A stretch of DNA of 64,000 bases, from contig NZ_FNCO01000003.1 in the NCBI RefSeq assembly GCF_900100795.1, positions 310,001 to 374,000 of the forward strand, given 5' to 3'. The notes under the pieces were generated by a model. The model saw nothing but the letters and a program-made list of their open reading frames with translations, did no database searches and was not told where the DNA came from. Positions 19,331 through 28,917 of the stretch are shown here, in pieces; positions within the stretch are counted from its first letter, which is position 1; every line of letters starts with the position of its first letter. This stretch comes from Pseudomonas abietaniphila. GTDB lineage: Bacteria > Pseudomonadota > Gammaproteobacteria > Pseudomonadales > Pseudomonadaceae. Both the position numbers and the translations under genes were made by a program.

Positions 19331-19567
19331 ATGAGCGATAAAGAACTGTATGAGATCGAGTACACGCTGGCCGGTGAACACCATGTCGATGTGATCGAGG
19401 ACCTTGACGTGCCGATTATCGAGGTCGTCCACGAACTGGCGCTAAAGCACCACGTAGCGTTGGATGACGATCCGCTCGATGCCGGTAATCCCCATGTGGA
19501 TCTGCCCCATGTCGCGGGCATCACCGACGTGTCGATTCACAGTGCCGAGGCCGCTGAAAAAGCCTGA
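19331..19567 (+). CDS. Small acidic protein of unknown function
   Basis: This 78-aa protein is acidic and rich in Asp, Glu, His and Val (HHVDVIEDLDVPIIEVVHEL, then ALDDDPLDAGNPHVDLPHV). No signal peptide or membrane segment is seen, so it is probably cytoplasmic. The ATG at 19331 follows AAGGAAG at a good distance. I do not recognise a family. It ends 1 bp before the end of the converging DMT gene. The many His and Asp residues could bind metal, but that is a guess. Confidence 0.6.
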   Translation: MSDKELYEIEYTLAGEHHVDVIEDLDVPIIEVVHELALKHHVALDDDPLDAGNPHVDLPHVAGITDVSIHSAEAAEKA

Positions 19568-19568
19568 T

Positions 19569-20462
19569 TCAGGCCCCGCGCCGGGTTGTCTTCTGGCGCA
19601 GTGGTGTGGTCCAGCGTTCGGCCAGGATCACGCCACTCAGCGTCAGAGCACCGCCGATGAAGTGGTAAGCGGCCAGTTGCTCTCCCAGCGCCAACGCTGC
19701 AACCAGGGCCGTGAGAATCGGCACCAGGTTGAAGAACAGCGTTGTGCGGCTCGGGCCGAGAATGCCGATGGCTTTCATCCACAACAGCGGCGCGATCATC
19801 GACGTCGGGATGCACGCGTAGAGCACCAGAGGGATGTTGCTGGCACTCAGACCGGTCTTCTGTGAAATGAGGAACAGCGGAAACAGCGCAACGATGGCCA
19901 CCAGAATCTGCAGATACAGCAGTTGCAACGGGGGCATGCGCAGCTGCCATTTCTTCAGCAGCGTGCTGTAAGTCGCGTAGGCCAATGTAGCCACCAGCAT
20001 CATCAGGTCGCCCAGATTGACGCCATGCGCGATCAACACGGCCCAACTCCCTTGCGAGACCACTAGCAGAACACCCGCAAACGACACCAGTGCGCCGACC
20101 AACGCGCCTGCGGTCAACGCCGTGCCGAGGCTGGCAATCGACATGCCCAGTGTCATGACCGGCACCAGTGAGAGGATGATGCCCATGTTGGTGGCCGTGG
20201 TGATGTTCGCCGCGTAATACGCCAGGCTCTGATAAATCGCCATGCCCAGGATGCCCAGCACGACCACTTTGCCCATGATCGGCTTGATCGCGGCGCGGTT
20301 ACGCAGCACCGGGCCGAGCAGGAAGGGCGTGAACAGCAAGCCCGCGAGCAGCCAGCGGTAAAAGCCGATCTCTGCCGGAAAGATGCGGCCTGCGGCAGCT
20401 TTGGTAATGACGTTGTTGCCCGCCCAGATCATGACGGTGAGCAGTGGATAAAGGTATTGCAT
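19569..20462 (-). CDS. EamA-family (DMT) transporter
   Basis: This 297-aa inner-membrane protein has about ten hydrophobic segments in two EamA halves. It begins MQYLYPLLTVMIWAGNNVIT, and the second half contains YATYSTLLKKW and GPSRTTLFFNLVPILTALVA. The family exports amino acids or other small metabolites, or drugs; the substrate is unknown. The frame is open for another 61 codons upstream, but this part lacks membrane character, so I chose the ATG at 20462. Confidence 0.85.
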   Translation of the reverse strand: MQYLYPLLTVMIWAGNNVITKAAAGRIFPAEIGFYRWLLAGLLFTPFLLGPVLRNRAAIKPIMGKVVVLGILGMAIYQSLAYYAANITTATNMGIILSLVPVMTLGMSIASLGTALTAGALVGALVSFAGVLLVVSQGSWAVLIAHGVNLGDLMMLVATLAYATYSTLLKKWQLRMPPLQLLYLQILVAIVALFPLFLISQKTGLSASNIPLVLYACIPTSMIAPLLWMKAIGILGPSRTTLFFNLVPILTALVAALALGEQLAAYHFIGGALTLSGVILAERWTTPLRQKTTRRGA

Positions 20463-20613
20463 GGAGGAACCGGCAGCAGAGTGAGGCGCCATTATCGGCT
20501 TGTCAGCCTCTGCGTCTACCTCATGGAGAGGATTCTCTGAAATATGGCGCAACATTCTTTGACTACACTGCTTCGAAAGCTGCGCGCGTGCGCGGCGCTC
20601 TCGGAGAATGTCG

Positions 20614-20904
20614 ATGAAAATGCTGCGTGTTCCTCTGCTGGTCATGGGCTTGTTGATGTGCGCTCAAGGTTTTGCCGCCACCGCGCAGCAGAACAAAATG
20701 ACCACCTGCAATGCCGACGCCACCGCCAAATCGTTGAAGGGCGATGAGCGTAAAGCTTTCATGAGCACCTGTCTCAAGGCGGCGCCCGCTCCGGCGGCGA
20801 CTCAGCAGGAAAAGATGAAAACCTGCAACGCGACGGCCACGACGCAGGCGTTGAAAGGCGATGCGCGCAAAGCGTTCATGAGTGATTGTCTGAAGAAAAA
20901 GTAG
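20614..20904 (+). CDS. PsiF-repeat periplasmic protein
   Basis: This 96-aa protein has a signal peptide (MKMLRVPLLVMGLLMCAQGF) and two PsiF repeats. They read KMTTCNADATAKSLKGDERK-AFMSTCLK and KMKTCNATATTQALKGDARK-AFMSDCLK, each with a Cys pair. E. coli PsiF is phosphate-starvation inducible, but the molecular role is not known. I chose the ATG at 20614 because GGAG then sits 7 bp upstream; an in-frame ATG at 20608 would overlap its own ribosome site. Confidence 0.82.
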   Translation: MKMLRVPLLVMGLLMCAQGFAATAQQNKMTTCNADATAKSLKGDERKAFMSTCLKAAPAPAATQQEKMKTCNATATTQALKGDARKAFMSDCLKKK

Positions 20905-20940
20905 GATATTTGTTACCTGCATTTTCAGGTAACGCGGGTC

Positions 20941-21028
20941 TGTGGGAGCGAATTCATTCGCGAAAAATCGGGTAGCCGACCAATATGTGTCGGCCGCGCG
21001 GGGCAATCGCGAATGAATTCGCTCCCAC
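20941..21028. repeat. REP-type inverted pair, GAATTCATTCGCGA flavour
   Basis: TGTGGGAGCGAATTCATTCG and its inverse (ending at 21028) form the arms. It lies directly after the PsiF gene. Confidence 0.9.
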
Positions 21029-21136
21029 CGTTGTTCATGGCCCCCGATCAAGCGACTAACGACACGTTCGGCGCTGGTCCTCAACCGGGAACGCTGGCAG
21101 ACTGCCCATCTTTTAAAGCCGCTCGTTTGAGGCTGT

Positions 21137-22147
21137 ATGCCAACGTTTTCGCCGCGTCATGTGTATCTGGCCAGTTGCATCCTTGTATTCGGCGGCCTGC
21201 TGCTGGTACTCCCGCTCAATCTGTTGCCCAGTCTGCTGGCTGGCTTGCTGGTCTATGAGCTCGTGGACATGCTGACCCCGCAGTTGCAACGGCTGATTGC
21301 CGGTGAGCGCGCGCGTTGGCTGGCGGTCGCCTTGCTCGGCACGATTGTGGTCACCGTGCTGTCGCTGCTGTTTGCCGGGGCCATCAGCTTTTTGCTGCAC
21401 GAGGCGGAAAACCCCGGCGCCTCGCTGGACAAGTTCATGATTCTGGTCGACCGCGCTCGCGGCCAGTTACCGCCTCTGATCGACAACTACCTGCCCGCCA
21501 GTGCGACCGAGTTTCAGGTATCGCTCAGCGCCTGGCTGACCAAGCATGTCGGCGAGTTGCAGCTGTTGGGCAAGGGCGCGGCGCATATGTTCGTGACCCT
21601 GCTGATTGGCATGGTCCTGGGTGCCATCATCGCGCTGCAACGCATTCCCGATGTCACCAAGCGCAAACCGTTGGCGGCGGCGCTGTTCGAGCGTCTGCAC
21701 CTGTTGAGTCAGGCGTTTCGCAACATCGTGTTCGCGCAGATCAAGATTTCCCTGCTGAACACGGCGTTCACCTCGATTTTCCTGGCCGTTATCCTGCCGC
21801 TGTGCGGCGTACACCTGCCGCTGACCAAAACCCTGATCGTGCTGACCTTCCTGCTGGGCTTGTTGCCCGTGGTGGGTAACCTGATGTCCAACACGCTGAT
21901 TTTCATTGTCGGCATGTCGCTGTCGATCTGGGTGGCGATGGCGGCGCTGGGTTATCTGATCATCATTCACAAGGTCGAGTATTTCCTCAACGCGCGGATT
22001 GTGGGCGGGCAGATCAGTGCGAAATCGTGGGAGCTGCTGCTGGCGATGCTGATTTTCGAAGCGGCGTTCGGCTTGCCGGGCGTGGTGGCAGGGCCGATTT
22101 ATTACGCGTATCTGAAGAGCGAGCTGCGTCGGGCCGAGCTGGTTTAA
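21137..22147 (+). CDS. AI-2E family (PerM/YdiK-type) membrane protein
   Basis: This 336-aa inner-membrane protein has about seven hydrophobic segments and the C-terminal family signature FGLPGVVAGPIYYAYLKSEL. Members are linked to autoinducer-2 export or Na+/H+ exchange, and many have no known cargo. The central loop (VDRARGQLPPLIDNYLPASA) is the usual cytoplasmic or periplasmic insert of the family. No partner gene adjoins it. Confidence 0.83.
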   Translation: MPTFSPRHVYLASCILVFGGLLLVLPLNLLPSLLAGLLVYELVDMLTPQLQRLIAGERARWLAVALLGTIVVTVLSLLFAGAISFLLHEAENPGASLDKFMILVDRARGQLPPLIDNYLPASATEFQVSLSAWLTKHVGELQLLGKGAAHMFVTLLIGMVLGAIIALQRIPDVTKRKPLAAALFERLHLLSQAFRNIVFAQIKISLLNTAFTSIFLAVILPLCGVHLPLTKTLIVLTFLLGLLPVVGNLMSNTLIFIVGMSLSIWVAMAALGYLIIIHKVEYFLNARIVGGQISAKSWELLLAMLIFEAAFGLPGVVAGPIYYAYLKSELRRAELV

Positions 22148-22156
22148 ACACGCTGT

Positions 22157-22212
22157 CGATGGGGCGCGGAGCGTCCCGAAGGGCATTCCCACGCAGAGCG
22201 CGGGAATGATCA
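22157..22212. repeat. Partial copy of the GTTCCCACGCTCTGCGTGG repeat
   Basis: GCGCGGAGCGTCCC followed by GCATTCCCACGCAGAGCG and GGGAATGATCA is the right-hand half of the family seen whole at 28918-29025. The left arm is missing. Confidence 0.65.
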
Positions 22213-22234
22213 ATCAGGCGGGAATGGTTTTTCC

Positions 22235-23500
22235 TCAGCCGTACCGCTTCTTGGCCTCGATCGCCAGACCACTGCCGATACTGCCAAAGATATTCCCTTC
22301 CACATGCCGGGCCTTGGGCAGCATGGCGGCCACGCTGTTGCGCAGCGCCGGGATGCCGCTCGAACCGCCGGTGAAGAACACGGTGTCGACATCGGTTACG
22401 CCGATGCCCGCATCGTTCAACAGGCTTGTCACGCTTGCACGAACACGTTCCAGCAGCGAGTCGATGGACGATTCGAACAGCTCTCGGGTGAGGTCGACGG
22501 TCAGGCCGGACTCGACGCGGTCCATCGGTACCACACGGTTTTTGGCGTGGGTCAGCTGGATCTTGGTTTCCTCGACTTCCATCGCCAGCCAGTGCCCGGC
22601 ACGTTGTTCGATCAGCTTGAACAGGCGGTCGATGCCCAGCGTGTCTTCGATGTCGTAGCGCATGCTGCCCAGCGCCAGCTGTGATTTCTGCGAGTACACC
22701 GAGTTGATGGTGTGCCAGGTGGCCAGGTTCATGTGCGTGCTGGTCGGCATGTAGGCACCGCTTTTCATGCGGCTGCCGTAGCCGAACAGAGGCATCACGC
22801 CTTGCAGGCTCAACTGCTTGTCGAAGTCGGTCCCGCCGATGTGAACGCCGCCGGTCGCCAGGATATCGCTCTGACGGTCATCGACCATGCGGCGCTGCGG
22901 CGACAGGCGCACCAGCGAGAAGTCCGACGTACCCCCGCCGATGTCGACGATCAGCACCAGTTCTTCACGCGTAAGCGTCGACTCATAGTCGAAGGCCGCC
23001 GCAATGGGTTCGAACTGGAACGAAACATCCTTGAAGCCGATCTTGCGCGCCACTTCAGCCAGCGTGTCCTCGGCTTCCTGGTCGGCGGCGGCGTCGTCAT
23101 CGACGAAATGCACCGGACGGCCCAGCACCACTTGCTCGAACGAATGGCCGGCCGCGGCTTCCGCGCGCTTTTTCAGCTCGCCGATGAACAGCGCCAGCAG
23201 GTCCTTGAACGGCATGGCCGTGCCCAGCACGCTGGTGTCGTGCTTGATCAGCTTGGAGCCCAGCAAACTCTTGAGCGAGCGCATCAGGCGGCCTTCATAG
23301 CCTTCCAGGTATTCGTGCAAGGCCAGACGACCGTAAACCGGACGCCGCTCCTCCATATTGAAGAAGACCACCGATGGCAGGGTGATCTTGTCGTCCTCCA
23401 GCGCGATCAGCGTTTCCGCTCCGGGGCGCAGCCAGCCGACCGTGGAGTTGGAGGTGCCGAAGTCGATGCCAACGGCACGGGCTGGGGATGGGGTGCTCAT
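22235..23500 (-). CDS. Hsp70-family chaperone (YegD-like)
   Basis: This 421-aa protein has the actin-type ATPase of Hsp70. The phosphate-1 motif VGIDFGTSNSTVGW is at the N-terminus, the connect/phosphate-2 motif VDIGGGTSDFSLVRL near 190, and the adenosine motif VFFTGGSSGIPALRN near 375. The substrate-binding beta domain and lid of DnaK are missing, as in YegD. It is probably a cytoplasmic chaperone-like ATPase with unknown clients. It diverges from the cbpA-cbpM pair, which may be related in function. Confidence 0.85.
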   Translation of the reverse strand: MSTPSPARAVGIDFGTSNSTVGWLRPGAETLIALEDDKITLPSVVFFNMEERRPVYGRLALHEYLEGYEGRLMRSLKSLLGSKLIKHDTSVLGTAMPFKDLLALFIGELKKRAEAAAGHSFEQVVLGRPVHFVDDDAAADQEAEDTLAEVARKIGFKDVSFQFEPIAAAFDYESTLTREELVLIVDIGGGTSDFSLVRLSPQRRMVDDRQSDILATGGVHIGGTDFDKQLSLQGVMPLFGYGSRMKSGAYMPTSTHMNLATWHTINSVYSQKSQLALGSMRYDIEDTLGIDRLFKLIEQRAGHWLAMEVEETKIQLTHAKNRVVPMDRVESGLTVDLTRELFESSIDSLLERVRASVTSLLNDAGIGVTDVDTVFFTGGSSGIPALRNSVAAMLPKARHVEGNIFGSIGSGLAIEAKKRYG

Positions 23501-23612
23501 GTTCTTAACGTTCCAGTCAAAAAACGGCCGCGCAGTGTATGCGAGTACGCGGGCGTTTCGTAGCGCTCAATGTCGGTTTTTCAATCTATATGTATCTATT
23601 TCACGTCGACGG

Positions 23613-23641
23613 CTTGAACTGAGGCTTCAGACCCCCAATCT
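23613..23641 (+). promoter_or_regulatory. Candidate heat-shock (sigma-32) promoter for cbpA
   Basis: CTTGAAC, a 13-bp spacer, and CCCCAATCT match the RpoH consensus CTTGAAA-N13/17-CCCCATNT with two mismatches. It faces cbpA and ends about 157 bp before its ATG, so a long leader is implied. Confidence 0.5.
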
Positions 23642-23798
23642 TCAAGGCAACTCCTTATTGCACACGGCCGGTCTGAACGACGTTTCAAGCTCGCGAGGCC
23701 GTGTGCCGATAACCTTGCAACATTCAGCGCGGCCAACGTTCTCATCTGATAACGCGATACGGAACTGTGCTGGATAATCCGGAATGGGTGACCGTTAG

Positions 23799-24761
23799 AT
23801 GGACTTCAAAGACTATTACAAGATTCTTGGCGTAGAGCCGACGGCGGACGAGAAGACGATCAAGACCGCCTATCGCAAGCTAGCGCGCAAGTATCACCCC
23901 GACGTCAGCAAAGAAGCGGGCGCGGAAGACAAATTCAAAGAGGCGTCCGAGGCCTATGAAGCGCTGAGCGATCCCGAGAAGCGCGCCGAGTACGACGACA
24001 TCCGCAAATATGGCCAGCAAGGCCGTTTTCAGCCGCCTCCTGGTTGGCAGGGGCGTGGTGGCGCGGGCGCAGGTCCTGGATTTGGTGGCGGCAGCGGCTT
24101 CGAGGGCGGGGATTTCTCCGACTTTTTCAGCTCAATCTTCGGTAATCGTGGCGGCCAGCAAGGCGGTCGACCGCGCAGCACGGGTCGTCGAGGACAGGAC
24201 GTGGAAATGGAACTGGCGATTTTCCTTGAGGAAACCCTCTCGACCGAATCCAAAAAGATCAGCTTCAAGGTGCCGCAGCACAGTGCCAACGGTCAGCGCA
24301 TGGCTGACATCACCAAGACCCTGAACGTGAAGATTCCCGCGGGCGTAACCGACGGCGAGCGCATTCGCCTCAAGGGGCAGGGCGCTCCAGGCGTTGCCGG
24401 GGGTGAAAACGGTGATCTGTTTTTGACCATTCGTCTGGCGCCTCACCCCAAGTTCGACGTTGAGGGCCACGATCTGATCATCACCGTACCGCTGGCACCC
24501 TGGGAAGCCGCGTTGGGCACCAAGGTCGCCGTACCCACCCTGACCGGTAAGATCAACCTGACCATTCGTCCGGACAGTCAGAGCGGTCAGCGATTGCGGG
24601 TCAAAGGTAATGGTCTGTTGAACAAGCAGGGCGAGCGTGGCGATTTGTATGCGCAGTTGAAGATCGTCATGCCCAAGTCCACCGATGATGCCACCAAAGC
24701 GCTGTGGGAGAAGCTGGCTGAAAAGGCCGCATTCGACCCGAGGGCACAATGGAGTAGCTGA
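23799..24761 (+). CDS. cbpA: DnaJ-like co-chaperone / curved-DNA-binding protein CbpA
   Basis: This 320-aa type II J-protein has an N-terminal J domain with [13 protein letters not shown] (HPD near residues 33-35). A Gly/Phe-rich linker follows (about 75-125), then two beta-domains with [20 protein letters not shown]. There is no zinc-finger region, which sets it apart from DnaJ. It works with DnaK and also binds curved DNA. The cbpM gene follows 2 bp later, as in other bacteria, and its product inhibits CbpA. Confidence 0.93.
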   Translation: MDFKDYYKILGVEPTADEKTIKTAYRKLARKYHPDVSKEAGAEDKFKEASEAYEALSDPEKRAEYDDIRKYGQQGRFQPPPGWQGRGGAGAGPGFGGGSGFEGGDFSDFFSSIFGNRGGQQGGRPRSTGRRGQDVEMELAIFLEETLSTESKKISFKVPQHSANGQRMADITKTLNVKIPAGVTDGERIRLKGQGAPGVAGGENGDLFLTIRLAPHPKFDVEGHDLIITVPLAPWEAALGTKVAVPTLTGKINLTIRPDSQSGQRLRVKGNGLLNKQGERGDLYAQLKIVMPKSTDDATKALWEKLAEKAAFDPRAQWSS

Positions 24762-24763
24762 TC

Positions 24764-25063
24764 ATGAGCAATACCCTGGTCGTAGGCATGCAGGAGTTCT
24801 GTCAGGTGGTCGACATGCCGGTCGCCTATGTCATAGAAATCGTCGAGCACGGCATCGTCGAACCTCAGGGGCAGAAGCCAGACGAATGGCTGTTCGACAC
24901 GTCTTCTTTGTCAGTGGCCAAGCGTGCGGCCAAATTGCACCACGATCTTGAAATGGAATGGGACGGCGTCGCCCTGGCGCTGAACCTGCTGGACGAGCTT
25001 GAGCAGGTGCGGGCTGAAAACCGCATGCTCAAGCAGCGGTTGGGTAGGTTTCTACAGGATTGA
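24764..25063 (+). CDS. cbpM: CbpA modulator CbpM
   Basis: This 99-aa MerR-like protein binds the J domain of CbpA and blocks both its co-chaperone and DNA-binding action. The segments EFCQVVDMPVAYVIEIVEHG and HHDLEMEWDGVALALNLLDE are characteristic, followed by a C-terminal coiled coil (LEQVRAENRMLKQRL). It begins 2 bp after the cbpA stop, so the pair is co-translated. Confidence 0.9.
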   Translation: MSNTLVVGMQEFCQVVDMPVAYVIEIVEHGIVEPQGQKPDEWLFDTSSLSVAKRAAKLHHDLEMEWDGVALALNLLDELEQVRAENRMLKQRLGRFLQD

Positions 25064-25096
25064 CCGGGAGCCGAGGTTGGCCGTCGACGCCAATCT

Positions 25097-25187
25097 TTGT
25101 AGGAGCCGGCTTGCTGGCGAATGCGGAAGGGCAGACAGCCTTATGTCAGCTGATCCGACGCTTTCGCCAGCAAGCCGGCTCCTACAG
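25097..25187. repeat. REP-type inverted pair, GGCTTGCTGGCGAA flavour
   Basis: TGTAGGAGCCGGCTTGCTGG at the left and its inverse at the right form the arms. It lies between cbpM and the end of the histidine kinase gene, which converge. Confidence 0.9.
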
Positions 25188-25211
25188 GAGAGGGGCAGGG
25201 TTCGCAGCGTG

Positions 25212-26345
25212 TCACCCTTTCTTCGGCAACACCACGGTAAAGGTGGTCCCGTCGCCGACGTTCGACGTCACGGTGATGCTGCCTTGGTGCGCGTTGACCA
25301 CTTCTTTGACGATGAACAGCCCCAGCCCCAGGCTGGTAGATGGGTTGTGCGTGCCGGCTTCTTCATTGAGTGAGCGCACCAGCGGGTCGAAGATGCTGCC
25401 AATGGCTTCCTGAGCAATCGGTTCGCCGTCGTTATGCACCGAGAGGCTGACATGGCTCTCGCTGCCCACCAGCGAAACCCGGATCTTGTGCGTCGCGGCG
25501 CCGTGCTGCAGAGCGTTGCCAATCAGGTTCTGCAGCATCTGATCGATTCGCGCACGGTCCCATTCGCCCTGTGTGTCGCCGGTCGAGGTGAATTCAGGAT
25601 CGCAGTCCGGCTGTCCGGCGATCGCCTCATCGATGGCGTCGCGGCAAGCGACCGTCATTTCCATGGGGTTACGCTCGATGGGCAGCGTTACACCCAGTCG
25701 GCTGCGCACAAACTCCAGCAGGTCGCTCACCATGGTCGCCATGTGTTTGCTGCTGCTCTTGATGCGCTTGATATACGCCATTTCAGCGTCGCCTATCCCG
25801 GCTTTGCGCATCAGCACTTCGGACGACATGCTGATGGCTTGCAAGGGCGCCCGCAGGTCGTGACCCAGGATGGCGAGGAAGATATCCCGCGAGCGCGTGA
25901 CGCGTTCGGCATAGGCAGCGGTGGATTCGGCCAAAGCTTCGTCGATCGCCTCGTTGAAGCGAATCATGTCGGTGAAGTGAGCGGTCTGCGGCGATGTCAG
26001 GCTTTCGGCCCAAAACCTGATTACCGTCGCACGCAAGTGACGAAACTCCGAGGTCATCTGCACCAGATCAAAACCGACGGTGTGTCGCAGCTCACCGTGG
26101 CTGGCTGCGGCCTGGTCCAGCGTCGGCGTCTTGCCCACGTCTTCGCCCTGCGCTTTGGCGATCTGCTCCGCTTTGGTCTGCGCCGTGTTCATGTCCCGCG
26201 CGGCGGCCAGCAGAATCGCTTTCGCATGATCGCGCAGCTCCAGGCTGTTCATCGACTCCGCGGCCGGGGTCAGCGTCGCGGCGAACTTCTCCCATTCATC
26301 GACGATGCGGTCCACGTTCTGCGCGATGAAATCGGAAAGACGCAT
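25212..26345 (-). CDS. Sensor histidine kinase with RsbRD-like N-terminal domain
   Basis: This 377-aa protein has no membrane segment. Residues about 1-140 form an all-helical RsbRD-type domain (RIVDEWEKFAATLTPAAESM). A HisKA domain follows with the phospho-acceptor His in ILGHDLRAPLQAI. The ATPase has the N-box NLIGNALQHG and G-boxes ending SLGLGLFIVKEV. It is a cytoplasmic kinase whose signal is unknown. No response regulator gene adjoins it, so it is an orphan that signals elsewhere. Confidence 0.87.
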   Translation of the reverse strand: MRLSDFIAQNVDRIVDEWEKFAATLTPAAESMNSLELRDHAKAILLAAARDMNTAQTKAEQIAKAQGEDVGKTPTLDQAAASHGELRHTVGFDLVQMTSEFRHLRATVIRFWAESLTSPQTAHFTDMIRFNEAIDEALAESTAAYAERVTRSRDIFLAILGHDLRAPLQAISMSSEVLMRKAGIGDAEMAYIKRIKSSSKHMATMVSDLLEFVRSRLGVTLPIERNPMEMTVACRDAIDEAIAGQPDCDPEFTSTGDTQGEWDRARIDQMLQNLIGNALQHGAATHKIRVSLVGSESHVSLSVHNDGEPIAQEAIGSIFDPLVRSLNEEAGTHNPSTSLGLGLFIVKEVVNAHQGSITVTSNVGDGTTFTVVLPKKG

Positions 26346-26526
26346 GGGTTACTACCTTGCTGGCATGGCGCTGAATGAAGTGGGGCCATCTTAGCGCCAT
26401 GTCGTGACAGGAAGAACAGGCGATTAAGCCTGATTGCCGTCATCCACTGTCATTTCTGACAGTAGACGAGTTGGTCAGGCAGGCATAGCGTGTCAGATAC
26501 AGGCTTGACCACGGAGGAGAAGGGCC

Positions 26527-27137
26527 ATGTATACCAGCGAGCTTACGCAATTTGTCGAGGCACAGATTAATCTGGCTGCGGGCAACTGATCAGTCAGGAC
26601 AGGTACACCAGTGACGCGCTGTCATACGGCAAGCTGAGTTTTTTCATGGCGCTGCGCAGAGTGCTCCAGGGACAGGCAGTCCCCGAGGATCTGGGCGTGC
26701 TGGATGCCGTCAACGATACATTGCAGAAGCTGGAGTTGTTGGCAAAGGGCAAGACCTTTCTCTCTGCCGTGGACATGAGCGTTATATCGGTGAGTGACCG
26801 AAATTTCGATGCCGAAGTCCTCAAGTCGACGCTGCCTGTGGTCGTCGAATTCAGCAAGCCGGGTCAAAACGAGTTCGGCGAACCTGACCAAAGCGCGAGG
26901 ACCGGCGCGATCATTAATGATTTGGCTGGCGAGTTTCAGGGCCGTTTAAAGTTCGTTCGCCTTGCATTGGCCCAGAATCCGGAGACTGCTCAGAGGTATC
27001 CTGTTAAAACCGTTCCATCGCTGGGGTTGTTCCATCATGGAGCTCTGAAGGATCTGCAACCTGACTTTCATTTGAAGGTTTGGATCAGGAGCAAGTTGAA
27101 CGACTGGTTGGACGAACTCAGCAAACAACGGACGTGA
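26527..27137 (+). pseudogene. Thioredoxin-fold protein lacking CxxC, split by a frameshift
   Basis: A strong GGAGGAG site precedes the ATG at 26527. The frame reads MYTSELTQFVEAQINLAAGN and then stops at 26587-26589. One frame over, the text continues without a break as QLISQDRYTSDALSYGKLSF and runs to 27137. Losing one G in the GGG run near 26580-26582 explains this. The rest has an N-terminal helical region (about 70 residues) and a thioredoxin-like domain with LPVVVEFSK, the NPETAQRYPV segment and cis-Pro VPSL. The WCGPC active site is replaced by KPGQNEF, so it is not a redox enzyme. A shorter product could start at the ATG at 26646. Confidence 0.65.
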
Positions 27138-27160
27138 CCAGCGGACGGCAACTGCCGAAG

Positions 27161-27185
27161 GGGGAAGGTTGTACAAGCCTTCCCC
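27161..27185. terminator. Hairpin between the thioredoxin-fold gene and ureC
   Basis: GGGGAAGG and CCTTCCCC form an 8-bp stem around TTGTACAAG, between two converging genes. There is no real T run on either side, so its strength as a terminator is uncertain. Confidence 0.5.
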
Positions 27186-27197
27186 GTATTACAGGCT

Positions 27198-28898
27198 TCA
27201 GAACAGAAAGTACCGCTGCGCCATCGGCAGCACTTCTGCAGGTTCGCACCACAGCAGCACGCCGTCGGCCTTGACCTGATAAGTCTGGGGGTCGACGTCG
27301 ATGTGGGGCAGGTAGTCGTTGTGGATCAGGTCAGCCTTGGTCACGCTGCGGCAGCCTTTCACGACACCGATCTGCTTCTTCAGGCCCAACTGCTCGGGAA
27401 CGCCTGCGTCCATCGCGGCCTGGCTGATGAATGTGATGCTGCTGGCGTGCAGCGAGCTGCCGTAGCTGGCGAACATCGGGCGGTAGTGCACCGGTTGCGG
27501 TGTGGGGATCGAGGCGTTGGCGTCGCCCATCAGACTGGCCGCGATGGAGCCGCCTTTGAGGATAAGCGTCGGTTTTACCCCAAAGAACGCTGGGCGCCAC
27601 AACACAAGGTCCGCCCATTTGCCGACTTCGACCGACCCGACTTCGTGGCTGATGCCGTGGGTGATCGCCGGGTTGATGGTGTATTTGGCGATGTAGCGTT
27701 TGGCGCGGAAGTTGTCGTTGCCTTCGCCATCGCCCGGCAATGGACCGCGCTGGCGCTTCATTTTGTCGGCGGTCTGCCAGGTGCGCATGATCACTTCGCC
27801 TACACGGCCCATGGCCTGGCTGTCGGAGCTGAGCATGGAGAACGCGCCGAGGTCGTGCAGGATGTCTTCGGCGGCGATGGTTTCGCGACGGATGCGGCTT
27901 TCGGCGAACGCGACGTCTTCGGCGATGCTTGGGTCCAGGTGATGGCAGACCATCAACATGTCCAGGTGCTCGTCGATGGTGTTGCGGGTGAACGGCCGGG
28001 TCGGGTTGGTCGAGCTCGGCAGCACGTTGGGGAAGCCGCAGGCCTTGATGATGTCTGGCGCGTGGCCGCCACCGGCACCTTCCGTGTGATAGGTATGGAT
28101 GGTGCGGTTCTTGAAGGCGCCCAGCGTGGTTTCGACGAAGCCGGACTCGTTCAGCGTGTCGGTGTGAATGGCTACCTGCACGTCGTACTGATCGGCCACG
28201 CTCAGGCAGTTGTCGATAGCGGCGGGCGTGGTGCCCCAGTCTTCGTGAAGCTTCAGGCCAATGGCGCCGGCCTTGACTTGCTCGACCAGCGGTTCAGGCA
28301 GGCTGACGTTGCCTTTGCCAGTGAAACCGATGTTCATGGGGAATGCTTCGGCCGCCTGCAGCATGCGCTTCATGTGCCAAGGGCCGGGCGTGACGGTCGT
28401 GGCGTTAGTGCCTGTTGCCGGGCCAGTGCCGCCACCGATCATGGTGGTGACGCCGCTCATCAGGGCTTCTTCGATCTGCTGCGGGCAGATGAAGTGAATG
28501 TGCGTGTCGACGCCACCGGCGGTGAGGATCATGCCTTCACCGGCAATGATTTCGGTGGCGGCGCCGATGGCGATGGTCACGTTTGGCTGGATGTCCGGGT
28601 TACCGGCTTTGCCAATGGCGGCAATGCGACCGTCCTTGATGCCGACGTCGGCCTTGACGATGCCCCAGTGGTCGACGATCAGTGCGTTGGTGATCAGCGT
28701 GTCGACGACTTCCGCTGCCAGCAACTGGCCTTGGCCCATGCCATCACGAATAACCTTACCGCCCCCGAACTTCACTTCTTCGCCATAGGTGGTGAAGTCT
28801 TTCTCGACTTCGATCCACAGCTCGGTGTCCGCCAGACGCACACGGTCGCCGACGGTGGGGCCGAACATGTCGGCGTAGGCTTGTCTGGAAATTTTCAT
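27198..28898 (-). CDS. ureC: Urease subunit alpha UreC
   Basis: This 566-aa catalytic subunit splits urea to ammonia and carbamate with two nickel ions. The metal ligands are visible in [10 protein letters not shown] (HxH), in [10 protein letters not shown] (the carbamylated Lys), and in [11 protein letters not shown] and [12 protein letters not shown]. The flap Cys/His motif is [14 protein letters not shown], and the acid loop [13 protein letters not shown]. Size matches the family. It is last in the ureDABC series and has a REP-like repeat between it and ureB. Confidence 0.97.
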   Translation of the reverse strand: MKISRQAYADMFGPTVGDRVRLADTELWIEVEKDFTTYGEEVKFGGGKVIRDGMGQGQLLAAEVVDTLITNALIVDHWGIVKADVGIKDGRIAAIGKAGNPDIQPNVTIAIGAATEIIAGEGMILTAGGVDTHIHFICPQQIEEALMSGVTTMIGGGTGPATGTNATTVTPGPWHMKRMLQAAEAFPMNIGFTGKGNVSLPEPLVEQVKAGAIGLKLHEDWGTTPAAIDNCLSVADQYDVQVAIHTDTLNESGFVETTLGAFKNRTIHTYHTEGAGGGHAPDIIKACGFPNVLPSSTNPTRPFTRNTIDEHLDMLMVCHHLDPSIAEDVAFAESRIRRETIAAEDILHDLGAFSMLSSDSQAMGRVGEVIMRTWQTADKMKRQRGPLPGDGEGNDNFRAKRYIAKYTINPAITHGISHEVGSVEVGKWADLVLWRPAFFGVKPTLILKGGSIAASLMGDANASIPTPQPVHYRPMFASYGSSLHASSITFISQAAMDAGVPEQLGLKKQIGVVKGCRSVTKADLIHNDYLPHIDVDPQTYQVKADGVLLWCEPAEVLPMAQRYFLF

Positions 28899-28917
28899 CG
28901 AAATTCCTTATGCGTTC

